62,909 nucleotides of DNA. Origin: Lachnospiraceae bacterium. GTDB lineage: Bacteria > Bacillota > Clostridia > Lachnospirales > Lachnospiraceae. How positions within the stretch are numbered: position 1 is the first letter of the stretch; every line of letters begins with the position of its first letter. This document shows, piece by piece, positions 25,270 through 34,130 of the stretch. The notes under the pieces were generated by a model. It was not told the DNA's origin and did no database searches. It saw only the letters and a list, made by a program, of their open reading frames with translations. The position numbers and the translations under genes are program-made. The DNA lies in NCBI GenBank assembly GCA_910574285.1, contig CAJTAL010000024.1, forward strand, positions 1-62,909, read 5' to 3'.

Positions 25270-26928
25270 ATGATTCGAATCAGTCAGTTAAAATTAGACG
25301 TTGGGCATACGGAAGGGGATTTGAAAACAAAGATATGCCGGGTTCTGCGTATCAAAGATGAGGCGATTCTTTCCTATACGCGAAAAAAACAGTCTCTGGA
25401 CGCGCGGAAAAAACCACAGCTTTTCTATGTCTATACCGTGGATGTAGAAGTAAAAAACGAAAACGAGCTGAAGAAGCGGATAAAGAGGCAGAACGTTTCC
25501 AACATTCAGTTTCAGCCGAAAGAAAAAGCATATTTTATAGAAGTGCGCGGCGTCAAACCGCTTGCCCATCGTCCTGTTGTGATCGGAACGGGTCCCGCAG
25601 GACTTTTTTGCGGTTACGAACTGGCGCGCCTTGGTTACCGCCCGATTCTTCTGGAACGTGGAGGATCTGTAGACGAACGGCTCCGGGATGTAGAAGCTTT
25701 CTGGAATACGGGAGTATTAAATACCCATTCCAATGTCCAGTTCGGTGAAGGCGGAGCAGGAACATTTTCAGACGGGAAACTTAATACCCTTGTTCACGAT
25801 TCAGAAGGACGCAATATGAGAGTCCTGGAAATCTTCGTGGAAAACGGCGCTCCGAAAGAGATTCTCTATCAGAACAAGCCCCATATCGGGACGGATATTC
25901 TTGCAAACGTAGTAAAGAGTATGCGGGAATATATTATTTCCCGCGGCGGAGAGGTCAGGTTCCATACTCAGGTGATTGATCTAATGACCGTGGAAAAAGA
26001 AGGCGTTCCTCGATTATCCGGCCTTAAAGTCTTAAATGGAATAAGCCAGGCAGAAAAAAATATTTTAGAAACAGAGAATTTAGAAACAGAAACAGCAATT
26101 CTGGCCATCGGGCACAGCGCCCGCGATACTTTCGCCATGCTCAAAGATCTGGGCGTTCCCATGGAGGCCAAGTCCTTTGCCGTAGGCGTCCGTATGGAGC
26201 ATCCTCAGTCCATGGTAAATCTCGCTCAGTACGGAATAGAAGAAAGCCCGGATCTTCCACCGGCCGCCTATAAATTAACGGCAAATCTGCCGAACGGCAG
26301 AGGCGTATATACCTTCTGCATGTGTCCGGGGGGATATGTTGTCAATGCTTCGTCAGAGGAAAAACGTCTGGCTGTCAATGGCATGAGTTATCACGCCAGA
26401 GACGGAATCAACGCTAACAGCGCCGTGGTTGTGACGGTCTCTCCTGACGATTATGAATCGCAGGGGCCTGATTTTGATGTTCTTTCAGGAATGGAATTTC
26501 AGCGAAGGCTGGAAGAAGCCGCGTATCAGGCCGGAAAAGGAAGTATCCCGGTTCAGTTGTTTGAGGATTTCTGCAATAACCGTCCCTCCTTGGGAGCATC
26601 AGAGATTCTTCCCCAGATGAAAGGCGGCTATACATGGGGAAACGTAAGAGCCATCTTCCCGGAAGAAATTGCAGAATCACTGGAGGAGGGGATCCGCTCC
26701 TTTGGAAAGCGCCTGAAAGGTTACGACCGCACGGATGCAGTGGTATCCGGAGTAGAAAGCCGTACGTCGTCTCCCGTGCGCGTCTTAAGGGATGAAACCA
26801 TGCAAAGCAGGATAAGAGGGCTCTACCCATGCGGAGAGGGGGCAGGATATGCCGGAGGCATCACCTCCGCGGCTATGGACGGTCTTAAGGTAACAGAAGC
26901 GATTGCGGCAGAATATTGTGTTCTGTAA
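25270..26928 (+). CDS. Uncharacterised FAD-dependent dehydrogenase (COG2509)
   Basis: A 552-residue flavoprotein. The first 95 residues are an extra domain typical of COG2509 (KICRVLRIKDEAILSYTRKK). Then VIGTGPAGLFCGYELARLG binds FAD, QFGEGGAGTFSDGKLNT follows, and the C-terminus has LYPCGEGAGYAGGITSAAMD, the usual FAD-closing motif. These proteins are widespread in anaerobes and lack an agreed substrate. Ribosome binding site AAGGAG is about nine bases ahead of the ATG. It follows the S41 gene by 19 bases. Confidence 0.85.
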   Translation: MIRISQLKLDVGHTEGDLKTKICRVLRIKDEAILSYTRKKQSLDARKKPQLFYVYTVDVEVKNENELKKRIKRQNVSNIQFQPKEKAYFIEVRGVKPLAHRPVVIGTGPAGLFCGYELARLGYRPILLERGGSVDERLRDVEAFWNTGVLNTHSNVQFGEGGAGTFSDGKLNTLVHDSEGRNMRVLEIFVENGAPKEILYQNKPHIGTDILANVVKSMREYIISRGGEVRFHTQVIDLMTVEKEGVPRLSGLKVLNGISQAEKNILETENLETETAILAIGHSARDTFAMLKDLGVPMEAKSFAVGVRMEHPQSMVNLAQYGIEESPDLPPAAYKLTANLPNGRGVYTFCMCPGGYVVNASSEEKRLAVNGMSYHARDGINANSAVVVTVSPDDYESQGPDFDVLSGMEFQRRLEEAAYQAGKGSIPVQLFEDFCNNRPSLGASEILPQMKGGYTWGNVRAIFPEEIAESLEEGIRSFGKRLKGYDRTDAVVSGVESRTSSPVRVLRDETMQSRIRGLYPCGEGAGYAGGITSAAMDGLKVTEAIAAEYCVL

Positions 26929-27056
26929 ATTTTTCGCATTTTCGACACAGCAGCCTGCGGATTAAGAAATTTTTAATGTGATAACTCTATACACTGTTTC
27001 TGAAATGTGATAAAATATACTGAGTTTTTTAGATAGAAAAAACGGGGAGGGTACAT

Positions 27057-27317
27057 ATGAAAGGAACAGGAAGCAAAAACTCCTGGGCTTTATTCTTGTT
27101 TATCTTAACAGGAATCGTACTTGGAGGATTTATCGGAATGCTGGCAGAGGGAGTACCTGCTTTAAACTGGCTTAGTTATGGACAATCGTTCGGATTAGAG
27201 GATCCGGTAGTCCTGAATCTGGGTATTTTGGTACTGACGTTTGGTTTGTCAATCAAGATTACCATCGCAAGTATTGTCGGCGTTGTTCTTGCTATTATAA
27301 TTTATCGTTTCTTATAG
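27057..27317 (+). CDS. DUF4321 small membrane protein
   Basis: An 86-residue protein with two transmembrane helices (about 10-29 and 57-84) and the DUF4321 pattern GGFIGMLAEGVPALNWLSYG. Its ribosome binding site GGGGAGGG is clear. In Clostridia DUF4321 genes are often just upstream of radC and the mre operon, as here. Function unknown; a link with cell shape is only suggested by position. A -10-like TGATAAAAT lies at about 27008-27016. Confidence 0.8.
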   Translation: MKGTGSKNSWALFLFILTGIVLGGFIGMLAEGVPALNWLSYGQSFGLEDPVVLNLGILVLTFGLSIKITIASIVGVVLAIIIYRFL

Positions 27318-27367
27318 TATAGTTATAGTTTTAGTATAGTTACAGTATAGTCAGTATAGCAGTATTG
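27316..27367 (+). repeat. Short AT-rich direct repeats between DUF4321 and radC
   Basis: AGTATAG occurs at 27316, 27333, 27344 and 27353, with AGTATTG at 27361, starting in the stop codon of the DUF4321 gene. Spacing is irregular (17, 11, 9, 8). It may be slippage-derived or a protein-binding cluster. Confidence 0.7.
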
Positions 27368-27420
27368 TACTTTAATATTTTAAATCTTCTATTTATGTGT
27401 CATACGAATCCAAAGATAAG

Positions 27421-28113
27421 ATGAATCAGTCTAATACCATAAAAGGGATACCGGAGAAGGAACGCCCTTATGAGAAATGTGAGCAGAAGGGGAGCGCAAG
27501 CTTAAGCGACGAAGAACTGCTGGCCGTACTGCTTCGGACCGGCACCCGCGGAGAGAATGCATTAGCATTGGCGAGACGGATTCTCTACCATGCAGGCGAG
27601 ACCGGAATCTTAGGTATTCACCAATTCAGTATGGAACGGTTGACGGCGATCAAAGGAATCGGAAAAGTGAAAGCAATCCAGATTTCTTGCATATCAGAAC
27701 TTGCCAAGCGTCTGTCGAAAGCGTCTTATCAGGAAGCGTTATGTTTTTCTGAACCTGGCTCCATCGCCAGATACTATATGGAAGATATGCGGCATGAGAA
27801 GCAGGAAGTTATGAAGCTTCTGATGCTGAATACGAAAGCACGATTGATCGGTGAGACGAACATATCAAAAGGAACGGTGAACGCTTCTTTGATTACACCG
27901 AGAGAACTTTTTATAGAAGCGTTACAAAAGAATGCAGTTTCTATTGTTTTAATGCATAACCACCCAAGCGGCGATCCGACTCCCAGCCGGGAAGATATGC
28001 TGATCACGAAAAGAATTCTTGATGCAGGCGCATTAATCGGAATTGAGCTGTTAGATCACATTATCATTGGCAATAATCAATATATGAGTTTTCGGGAAGA
28101 GGCGCTGCTTTAG
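27421..28113 (+). CDS. radC: RadC-family JAB-domain protein
   Basis: A 230-residue RadC. It has a helix-hairpin-helix-like N-terminal half (LTAIKGIGKVKAIQI) and the JAMM/MPN+ metal site HNHPSGDPTPSREDM from about residue 179, with the family start TIKGIPEKERPYEKC. Despite the name, a repair role for RadC proteins is doubtful; a metallo-isopeptidase or nuclease-related function is possible. ATG 27421 is preferred; GTG 27397 in frame adds eight residues and neither has a strong ribosome binding site. It leads into mreB, 15 bases away. Confidence 0.9.
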   Translation: MNQSNTIKGIPEKERPYEKCEQKGSASLSDEELLAVLLRTGTRGENALALARRILYHAGETGILGIHQFSMERLTAIKGIGKVKAIQISCISELAKRLSKASYQEALCFSEPGSIARYYMEDMRHEKQEVMKLLMLNTKARLIGETNISKGTVNASLITPRELFIEALQKNAVSIVLMHNHPSGDPTPSREDMLITKRILDAGALIGIELLDHIIIGNNQYMSFREEALL

Positions 28114-28128
28114 AAAGGATCTGGTCAG

Positions 28129-29151
28129 ATGGCTAGGAACGTATACGGTCTGGATCTTGGTTCCTATGAATTGAAGGTCTATGATAAGAAGAATGATGTA
28201 ATATGGAAAGAAAAAGACGTGATCGCTTTAAAAGACGGGAACGAGATCTATGCGGTAGGCGATGACGCTTTTATGATGTATGAGAAGGCTCCGTCTAATA
28301 TAGAAGTTGTTTTTCCGATGAAGGAAGGAGTTATATCAAGATTTCACGGGATGCAGCATCTTCTTCAGAATCTGCTGAAGAAAGACAGGCAGTTTGCCCG
28401 GGGCTCTGAATATGTAGTAGCGGTACCTACAGATGTAACGGAAGTAGAGAAAAAAGCTTTTTTTGACCTGGTTATCCATTCGACGGCCAAAGCAAAAGAA
28501 GTGAATATCGTGGAACGGTCTATTGCGGACGCTATCGGATTGAATCTTGATGTGCAGAATACGAACGGATTGTTAATCGCTAATTTCGGCGGCGAGACTA
28601 CGGAGATCTCTATTATAGCCGGCGGCGGTATGGTTATGAACCGTCTTCTGAAGATCGGCGGCGCCACTTTTGACCAGGCGGTCGTCAATCTGGTGCGTCA
28701 CAGCCATGATTTCCTGATCGGAAGACATACGGCCGAAGTACTCCGCAAGAGTTTCGGCATCTTTACCAGTGAAGTAGAATCCATGCTGACTGTGGCGGGA
28801 CGGGACCTGATTACCGGAGTCCCCATGCGCAAAGGCATATCCATTAATCTTGTCAGGCTTGCTATGAAAGATCCGCTTATCGAATGTGTGCAGGCAATCC
28901 GGTCTTTGCTGGAACGCACGCCGCCGGAAGTACGCCGTGCGATTTATAAGAACGGAATCTTCCTGACAGGCGGAGTCGCCCATACGGCCGGCCTTGAGAT
29001 GTATGTAGAGGAAATGGTCGGGATACAGACCCGAACTTCCGTGGAACCGGATATCTGCGCGGTAACCGGATTAAAAAAGATTATCCAGTCGAAAGAATTA
29101 AGAAAATTTGCGTTTTCTATGATCGATGAGAATTATAGGTGGATGAGATAA
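28129..29151 (+). CDS. mreB: MreB-family actin-like protein, divergent
   Basis: A 340-residue actin-fold protein at the mreB place of an mreBCD operon, expected to guide elongation-type wall synthesis under the membrane. Phosphate loop 1 is GLDLGS (7-12), the hinge helix PTDVTEVEKKAF is intact and the adenosine motif is FLTGGVAHTAG (from residue 278). Phosphate loop 2 reads IANFGGETTEIS with Asn152 and Glu156 where MreB usually has Asp and Gly (VDIGGGTTE). The altered loop suggests weak or no ATP hydrolysis. There may be a second, standard mreB elsewhere in the genome. Confidence 0.85.
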   Translation: MARNVYGLDLGSYELKVYDKKNDVIWKEKDVIALKDGNEIYAVGDDAFMMYEKAPSNIEVVFPMKEGVISRFHGMQHLLQNLLKKDRQFARGSEYVVAVPTDVTEVEKKAFFDLVIHSTAKAKEVNIVERSIADAIGLNLDVQNTNGLLIANFGGETTEISIIAGGGMVMNRLLKIGGATFDQAVVNLVRHSHDFLIGRHTAEVLRKSFGIFTSEVESMLTVAGRDLITGVPMRKGISINLVRLAMKDPLIECVQAIRSLLERTPPEVRRAIYKNGIFLTGGVAHTAGLEMYVEEMVGIQTRTSVEPDICAVTGLKKIIQSKELRKFAFSMIDENYRWMR

Positions 29152-29152
29152 G

Positions 29153-30031
29153 ATGAAGACTAAAAATCAATCGTCCTTTTCAAGTAAATATCTGCTGATT
29201 GCAATTGTGGTTGTCAGTGTGATCCTTCTGGGAATCGAGCGTTTTACAGACGGCGGCGGACCTCTTCGGTTTGTTGCCGGATATACGGTGATTCCCATGC
29301 AGAAGGGGATTAGTTATGTGGGTCGTTTCCTGAGTGATCTGACAGATAATTTTGAGACTCTGGAGGACATGAAGAAGACGAATGAAAAGCTGCAGACAAA
29401 AGTGGATGAACTTACGATCGATAATACCCGCCTGCGGCAGGAACAGTATGAGTTAGAACGTCTGAGGGAATTATATAAATTAGACGAGAATTATTCAGAT
29501 TATGAGAAGATAGGCGCCCGCGTGATTATGAATAACGGCAGTAACTGGTATGCGGACTTCACCATCGACAAAGGAAGTAAGGACGGCGTTCAGGTAAATT
29601 CCAATGTGCTTGCGGGGAGCGGGCTTGTAGGAATCGTGACGGAAGTAGGGCCTAATTATGCCCGTGTACGGTCAATCATCGACGATGCCAGCAATGTAAG
29701 CGCTATGATGCTGTCCACATCCGATACCTGCATGGTCAGAGGAGATTTGAAATTGATGGCGGACGGCCGTCTGTATTTCGAAAAACTCGCAAACAATGAT
29801 AATGAGATAGAAGCCGGGGAGCAAGTCGTGACGTCACATGTAAGTTCCCGTTTTCTTCAGGGGCTGTTTATCGGATATGTCAGTGATGTCAAAGTTGATT
29901 CGAATAATCTGACCCGTTCCGGATACATTACACCGGCAGTTGATTTCAGCAAGCTTCAGGAAGTCCTGGTGATTACCACGACAAAACAGGATATGCTGGC
30001 GGATGATGATGAGAGCGCTGAAGGAGAATAA
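29153..30031 (+). CDS. mreC: Rod shape-determining protein MreC
   Basis: A 292-residue bitopic membrane protein. One transmembrane segment (about 13-32, LLIAIVVVSVILLGIE), then a coiled coil (NEKLQTKVDELTIDNTRLRQEQYELERLREL, given here as the region 82-112) and two beta-barrel domains with VIMNNGSNWYADFTIDKGS and VLAGSGLVGIVTEVG, all typical of MreC. It is the extracellular scaffold that activates PBP2/RodA. The start ATG is one base after the mreB stop region. Confidence 0.95.
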   Translation: MKTKNQSSFSSKYLLIAIVVVSVILLGIERFTDGGGPLRFVAGYTVIPMQKGISYVGRFLSDLTDNFETLEDMKKTNEKLQTKVDELTIDNTRLRQEQYELERLRELYKLDENYSDYEKIGARVIMNNGSNWYADFTIDKGSKDGVQVNSNVLAGSGLVGIVTEVGPNYARVRSIIDDASNVSAMMLSTSDTCMVRGDLKLMADGRLYFEKLANNDNEIEAGEQVVTSHVSSRFLQGLFIGYVSDVKVDSNNLTRSGYITPAVDFSKLQEVLVITTTKQDMLADDDESAEGE

Positions 30032-30068
30032 TCTCTGCTTCGGCGGTATGAAAGGAATGGATGATTTT

Positions 30069-30587
30069 ATGAAGAGAAAGCTTATTACTTTTTTGATTAT
30101 TTTAATATGCTTTCTGTTGGAAGGCTCCGTCTTCCATCGTTTGTCGTTTGCAGGAATCAAACCGAATCTGCTGATCATTGTAACTTCTTCCTTTGGATTC
30201 ATGCGAGGGAAAAAGGAAGGTATGTTCGTAGGTGTGGTTTCCGGAATAATGGTTGATTTGTTCTGGGGCAGCACATTGGGATTCAATATACTGTTATATA
30301 CGGTGATCGGTTATATGAACGGAGCTTTTCAGCGGATGTTCTATGATGATGATATTAAGCTTCCGATTGTATTGATTGGTTCGAGCGAGTTCATATATGG
30401 ATTGATAACCTATGGCTGTGTATATATGCTCCGGGGAGATTTCGCTTTTTTCACGTACCTGGTCAATATTATCCTTCCAGAACTGGTATACACAATCCTG
30501 GCAACCTTGCTGTTATATCAGATTATATTACTCATTAACAAGAAACTTGAAGAAGAAGAACAAAGGAGTGCAAGCAAATTTGTATAG
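30069..30587 (+). CDS. mreD: Rod shape-determining protein MreD
   Basis: A 172-residue integral membrane protein with about five transmembrane helices, matching MreD (FLIILICFLLEGSVFHRLSF; SFGFMRGKKEGMFVGVVSGI; DLFWGSTLGFNILLYTVIGY). MreD partners MreC in the elongasome. The frame is open from 30003, overlapping mreC; ATG 30069 (MKRKLITF) is chosen since earlier residues are not MreD-like, with AAAGGA 12 bases ahead. The end overlaps the TTG start of PBP2 by eight bases. Confidence 0.9.
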   Translation: MKRKLITFLIILICFLLEGSVFHRLSFAGIKPNLLIIVTSSFGFMRGKKEGMFVGVVSGIMVDLFWGSTLGFNILLYTVIGYMNGAFQRMFYDDDIKLPIVLIGSSEFIYGLITYGCVYMLRGDFAFFTYLVNIILPELVYTILATLLLYQIILLINKKLEEEEQRSASKFV

Positions 30588-33522
30588 TTTATGGGAACGG
30601 ATCAAATCCGGGGTATCAGGAATTCTACAATCCAGAATATTTGTCCTTATCATTGTATTTTGCTCAATGTCTGCAATTCTTGTACAGAGAGTATTCTTTC
30701 TTCAGATTGTAAAAGGTCAGGAGTATCTTGATGACTACAAACTGCAGATTCAAAAGACAAAAGAAGTACAGGGAACCCGCGGCAATATTTATGACCGCAA
30801 CGGAGTTCTTCTTGCATATAATCAGCTGGCCTATGCGGTTACGATAGAAGATACAGGCGAGTATGACAGTATCAGCCATAAGAATAAAGAATTGAACAGG
30901 GTAGTATCCAGCGTAATTCAAATGGTAGAATCCAATAATGATACGGTGATCAATAATTTCGGGATCATATTGGATAATAATAATAATTACATGTATATTG
31001 CAGAAAATGACACACAGAGGCTTCGTTTTATTGCTGACGTATATGGAAAACGTACGATTGACGAACTGTCGGACAAGCAGCAGAATATCTCGGCAGAAGG
31101 TCTCATGAAGCATCTGTGTACGGATGAAGTGAATGGATATGGCATAGATCAAAAGAAAATGGAGAAACAAGAAGTCCTCAAACTGGTGAATATCCGTTAT
31201 GCCATCTCTTTAAATAGTTACCAGAAGTTCATTGCGACCACGATTGCAGAGGATGTGAGTGAAGAGACCGTCGCCGATGTGATGGAGAATCTGGATGATC
31301 TCCAGGGAGTGAATATCGAGGAAAAATCGCTTAGAAGGTATAATGACAGTTACTGTTTTGCGAATATGATCGGTTATACCGGACAGATTTCCCAGGAAGA
31401 ATATGATGCTCTGGATAAAGAACAGCAAAAAGAGTATTCCAAGACAGACACCATCGGAAAATCCGGAATGGAGAAGACGATGGATACCATATTACAGGGT
31501 AAAAAAGGCGAAATCAAATTGTATGTAAACAGTGTAGGGAAAGTAATCGAGACTGTTAACGAAAAGGAACCGAAAGCGGGGAATGACGTATATCTTACAA
31601 TTGACGCAAAACTTCAGAAAGCCGCCTATCATATCATTGAACAGGAATTGGCAGGTATTCTGCTGATTAAGATTCAAAACGTATTAGATTTTGACCGTAC
31701 ACAGGTAGAAGACGGAAGCGATGTGTTTATCCCCATCGGAGACGTGTATAATACTTTCATCAGTAACGATATTCTGGATATGAGTCACTTTGAAGAAGAA
31801 GACGCCGGAATTGCCGAAAAAGAGGTTTTTTCCATATTTTCATCCAGAAAAGCAGCGGTGATGCAAGAATTATCCGAGATCTTATCTGATCCGAACGGTA
31901 GTCCGTATAAGGCGCTTTCCCGGGAGAATCAGACGTATCTGTCATATATTGTAACAGATCTTTTGACGAATAACGCGGGGATTATCATGTCAGAAGCCAT
32001 CGACAAAAACGACGCCACCTATCAGGCATGGAGGGACGACGAGAGTATCAATGTATATTCTTATTTGAATTATGCGATTTCAAAAAATTGGGTTGATACG
32101 TCTCTCTTAAAATCGCATGTAACATCAGAGGGCAACTACTCTGATTCAAACGAATTGTATCAGGGAATGATCGCGTATATTCTGGATTCACTTAATTCGG
32201 ACCGTAATTTTGATAAACTGATCTACAGATATATGATTAAAGCAGGTTCCGTAACCGGAAGGCAGATATGTATGATGCTCTATGAGCAGCAGGTTCTGGT
32301 TTATGACGAGGATCAGTATAATCGTCTGAACAGCGGAAGCCTTGGAGGATATGATTTTATCAGGGGAAAGATTGAAACACTGGAACTTACACCAGGCCAA
32401 CTGGCCCTTGAACCCTGTACAGGCTCCATGGTTATGACCGATCCGAACAGCGGGGAGGTTCTCGCCTGCGTTTCCTATCCGGGATATGATAATAACCGGC
32501 TGGCAAATGCGATGGATTCCAACTATTACAATAAACTGGTTACCGACCAATCAAGACCTTTTTACAATAACGCCACTCAGGAAAAGACGGCTCCGGGATC
32601 CACTTATAAACCGCTGGTATCAGTTGCCGCGCTGACAGAGGGTATTGTTGATGTTGATACCTATCTGCCATGTCATGGAATATATAAAAAAGTGGAACCG
32701 AATCCAAAATGCTGGGCTTATCCGAGTGCTCACGGGAGTCTTAACGTATCCGGCGCGATACAGCATTCCTGCAACTGTTTCTTTTATGAAATAGGGTATC
32801 GTATGGGCCTTCAAGACGTCGGAATAGATCAGATCAATTCCGATAATTCGGAAGGACAGGCCACCAGTCAGTTTTATTCCAGTACTGTGGGATTGGAAGT
32901 TTTAAAGAAGTATGCAACCGCGTTCGGCCTGAATGATACTTCAGGATTGGAGATCCCGGAATCCGAACCTCAGATTTCAGATGATTCATCCGTTCCTTCC
33001 GCAATCGGCCAGGGAACCAATAACTATACGACCAGTCAATTAGCCAGATACATTACGGCTGTTGCGAATAGGGGAACCGTGTATAATCTGAGCTTACTTG
33101 ATAAGGCTATCTCCGTAACCGGAGAAACAATAGAGGATTATCATCCGGAGGTTAAGAATACGCTCACCGATGTTGCGGAATCTACATGGGATGCCGTGCA
33201 TAAGGGTATGCGTAATATGGTAGCCGTTGAACATGGGGATTTGTTCCCCAAAATGAATGCAAGTAATATCAAACTGTCTGGAAAGACAGGAACCGCACAG
33301 CAGAGTAAGACACATCCGGACCATGGACTTTTTGTTGGATTTGCGCCGAGTGAAAGACCGGAAGTGGCATTTGCGATCCGGGTTGCGAACGGATATAGTT
33401 CTACGTACGCAGCAGAGATCGGCAATGCCGTGATGGAATACTATTACGAGATAACTCCGGAGGAAGAGATCATTACCGGAAAAGCAGCTAAGGTTAAGGT
33501 ATCAAATTCAACAGGCGATTAG
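30580..33522 (+). CDS. mrdA: Penicillin-binding protein 2 with large insertion
   Basis: A 980-residue class B PBP that cross-links wall during elongation together with RodA. One transmembrane helix (about 20-40), a dimerisation domain with TRGNIYDRNGVLLAYN, and the transpeptidase with Ser674 in GSTYKPL, Ser730-Cys-Asn in QHSCNCFF and Lys902-Thr-Gly in SGKTGTAQ. Between residues about 355 and 610 there is an insertion of about 250 residues, before GSMVMTDPNSGEVLACVSYPG; E. coli PBP2 has 633 residues in all. The start is TTG 30580, 11 bases after AGGAG; the upstream frame overlaps mreD and is not coding for PBP2. Confidence 0.93.
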   Translation: MYSLWERIKSGVSGILQSRIFVLIIVFCSMSAILVQRVFFLQIVKGQEYLDDYKLQIQKTKEVQGTRGNIYDRNGVLLAYNQLAYAVTIEDTGEYDSISHKNKELNRVVSSVIQMVESNNDTVINNFGIILDNNNNYMYIAENDTQRLRFIADVYGKRTIDELSDKQQNISAEGLMKHLCTDEVNGYGIDQKKMEKQEVLKLVNIRYAISLNSYQKFIATTIAEDVSEETVADVMENLDDLQGVNIEEKSLRRYNDSYCFANMIGYTGQISQEEYDALDKEQQKEYSKTDTIGKSGMEKTMDTILQGKKGEIKLYVNSVGKVIETVNEKEPKAGNDVYLTIDAKLQKAAYHIIEQELAGILLIKIQNVLDFDRTQVEDGSDVFIPIGDVYNTFISNDILDMSHFEEEDAGIAEKEVFSIFSSRKAAVMQELSEILSDPNGSPYKALSRENQTYLSYIVTDLLTNNAGIIMSEAIDKNDATYQAWRDDESINVYSYLNYAISKNWVDTSLLKSHVTSEGNYSDSNELYQGMIAYILDSLNSDRNFDKLIYRYMIKAGSVTGRQICMMLYEQQVLVYDEDQYNRLNSGSLGGYDFIRGKIETLELTPGQLALEPCTGSMVMTDPNSGEVLACVSYPGYDNNRLANAMDSNYYNKLVTDQSRPFYNNATQEKTAPGSTYKPLVSVAALTEGIVDVDTYLPCHGIYKKVEPNPKCWAYPSAHGSLNVSGAIQHSCNCFFYEIGYRMGLQDVGIDQINSDNSEGQATSQFYSSTVGLEVLKKYATAFGLNDTSGLEIPESEPQISDDSSVPSAIGQGTNNYTTSQLARYITAVANRGTVYNLSLLDKAISVTGETIEDYHPEVKNTLTDVAESTWDAVHKGMRNMVAVEHGDLFPKMNASNIKLSGKTGTAQQSKTHPDHGLFVGFAPSERPEVAFAIRVANGYSSTYAAEIGNAVMEYYYEITPEEEIITGKAAKVKVSNSTGD

Positions 33523-33533
33523 GGAAAGGATGT

Positions 33534-34130
33534 ATGTGTGTGAAGGATCCGGTATTCATTAAGAGTAACCGGTACGGCCTCACCCTTTATTTCGACCATG
33601 ACATGCCCTATGAAGAATTGCTGAAAGAGACCAGGGAAAAGTTCCGGTCATTCGTGCATTTCTTCAATCATGCAGATATGGCAGTGGAATTCGAAGGCCG
33701 TGCTTTCACCAAAGAAGAAGAGCAGATGATGGTCAGAACCATTCAGGACGCAGCCGAAATACAGATTATTTGTATTATTGAAAAAGATACCTGTACAGAA
33801 GAGATTCATAAACGAATGTTGGAGGAAAGCCTGGAAACGCTCCATGACAGAGACGGCCAGTTCTATAGAGGTACATTAAGAGGAAGACAGATTCTGGAAT
33901 CCGAGACGAGTATTGTGATCGTCGGGGACATTGAGGAAGGCGCGGTTGTCGCTTCCAAGCACAATGTCATAATAACCGGTTCTGTCTATGGCACCGTGAT
34001 TGCAGGCGCTGCAGGCGATTATAACGCAATTATCGCAGCGCACCACATGGAGCCGAAAAAGCTTTGTATCGGGGATATTGAAGTAAAACCAGTTATAGGA
34101 GGAAGTTATTCATGGGCGAAGTTATTGTGA
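33534..34130 (+). CDS. minC: Septum site-determining protein MinC
   Basis: A 198-residue division inhibitor that blocks FtsZ ring assembly away from midcell. The N-terminal FtsZ-binding half is followed by the C-terminal beta-helix that binds MinD: YRGTLRGRQILESETSIVIVGDIEEGA, with HNVIITGSVYGTVIAGAAGD, and IAAHHMEPKKLCIGDI (each a MinC_C feature). The ATG at 33534 lies near AAAGGATG; GTG 33540 is an alternative. It overlaps minD by 19 bases. Confidence 0.93.
   Translation: MCVKDPVFIKSNRYGLTLYFDHDMPYEELLKETREKFRSFVHFFNHADMAVEFEGRAFTKEEEQMMVRTIQDAAEIQIICIIEKDTCTEEIHKRMLEESLETLHDRDGQFYRGTLRGRQILESETSIVIVGDIEEGAVVASKHNVIITGSVYGTVIAGAAGDYNAIIAAHHMEPKKLCIGDIEVKPVIGGSYSWAKLL

Noticed and set aside
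30412-30579. PBP2 frame extended 56 codons into mreD
   Set aside because: The extension is out of frame within mreD and unlike PBP2; the TTG at 30580 has its own AGGAG.
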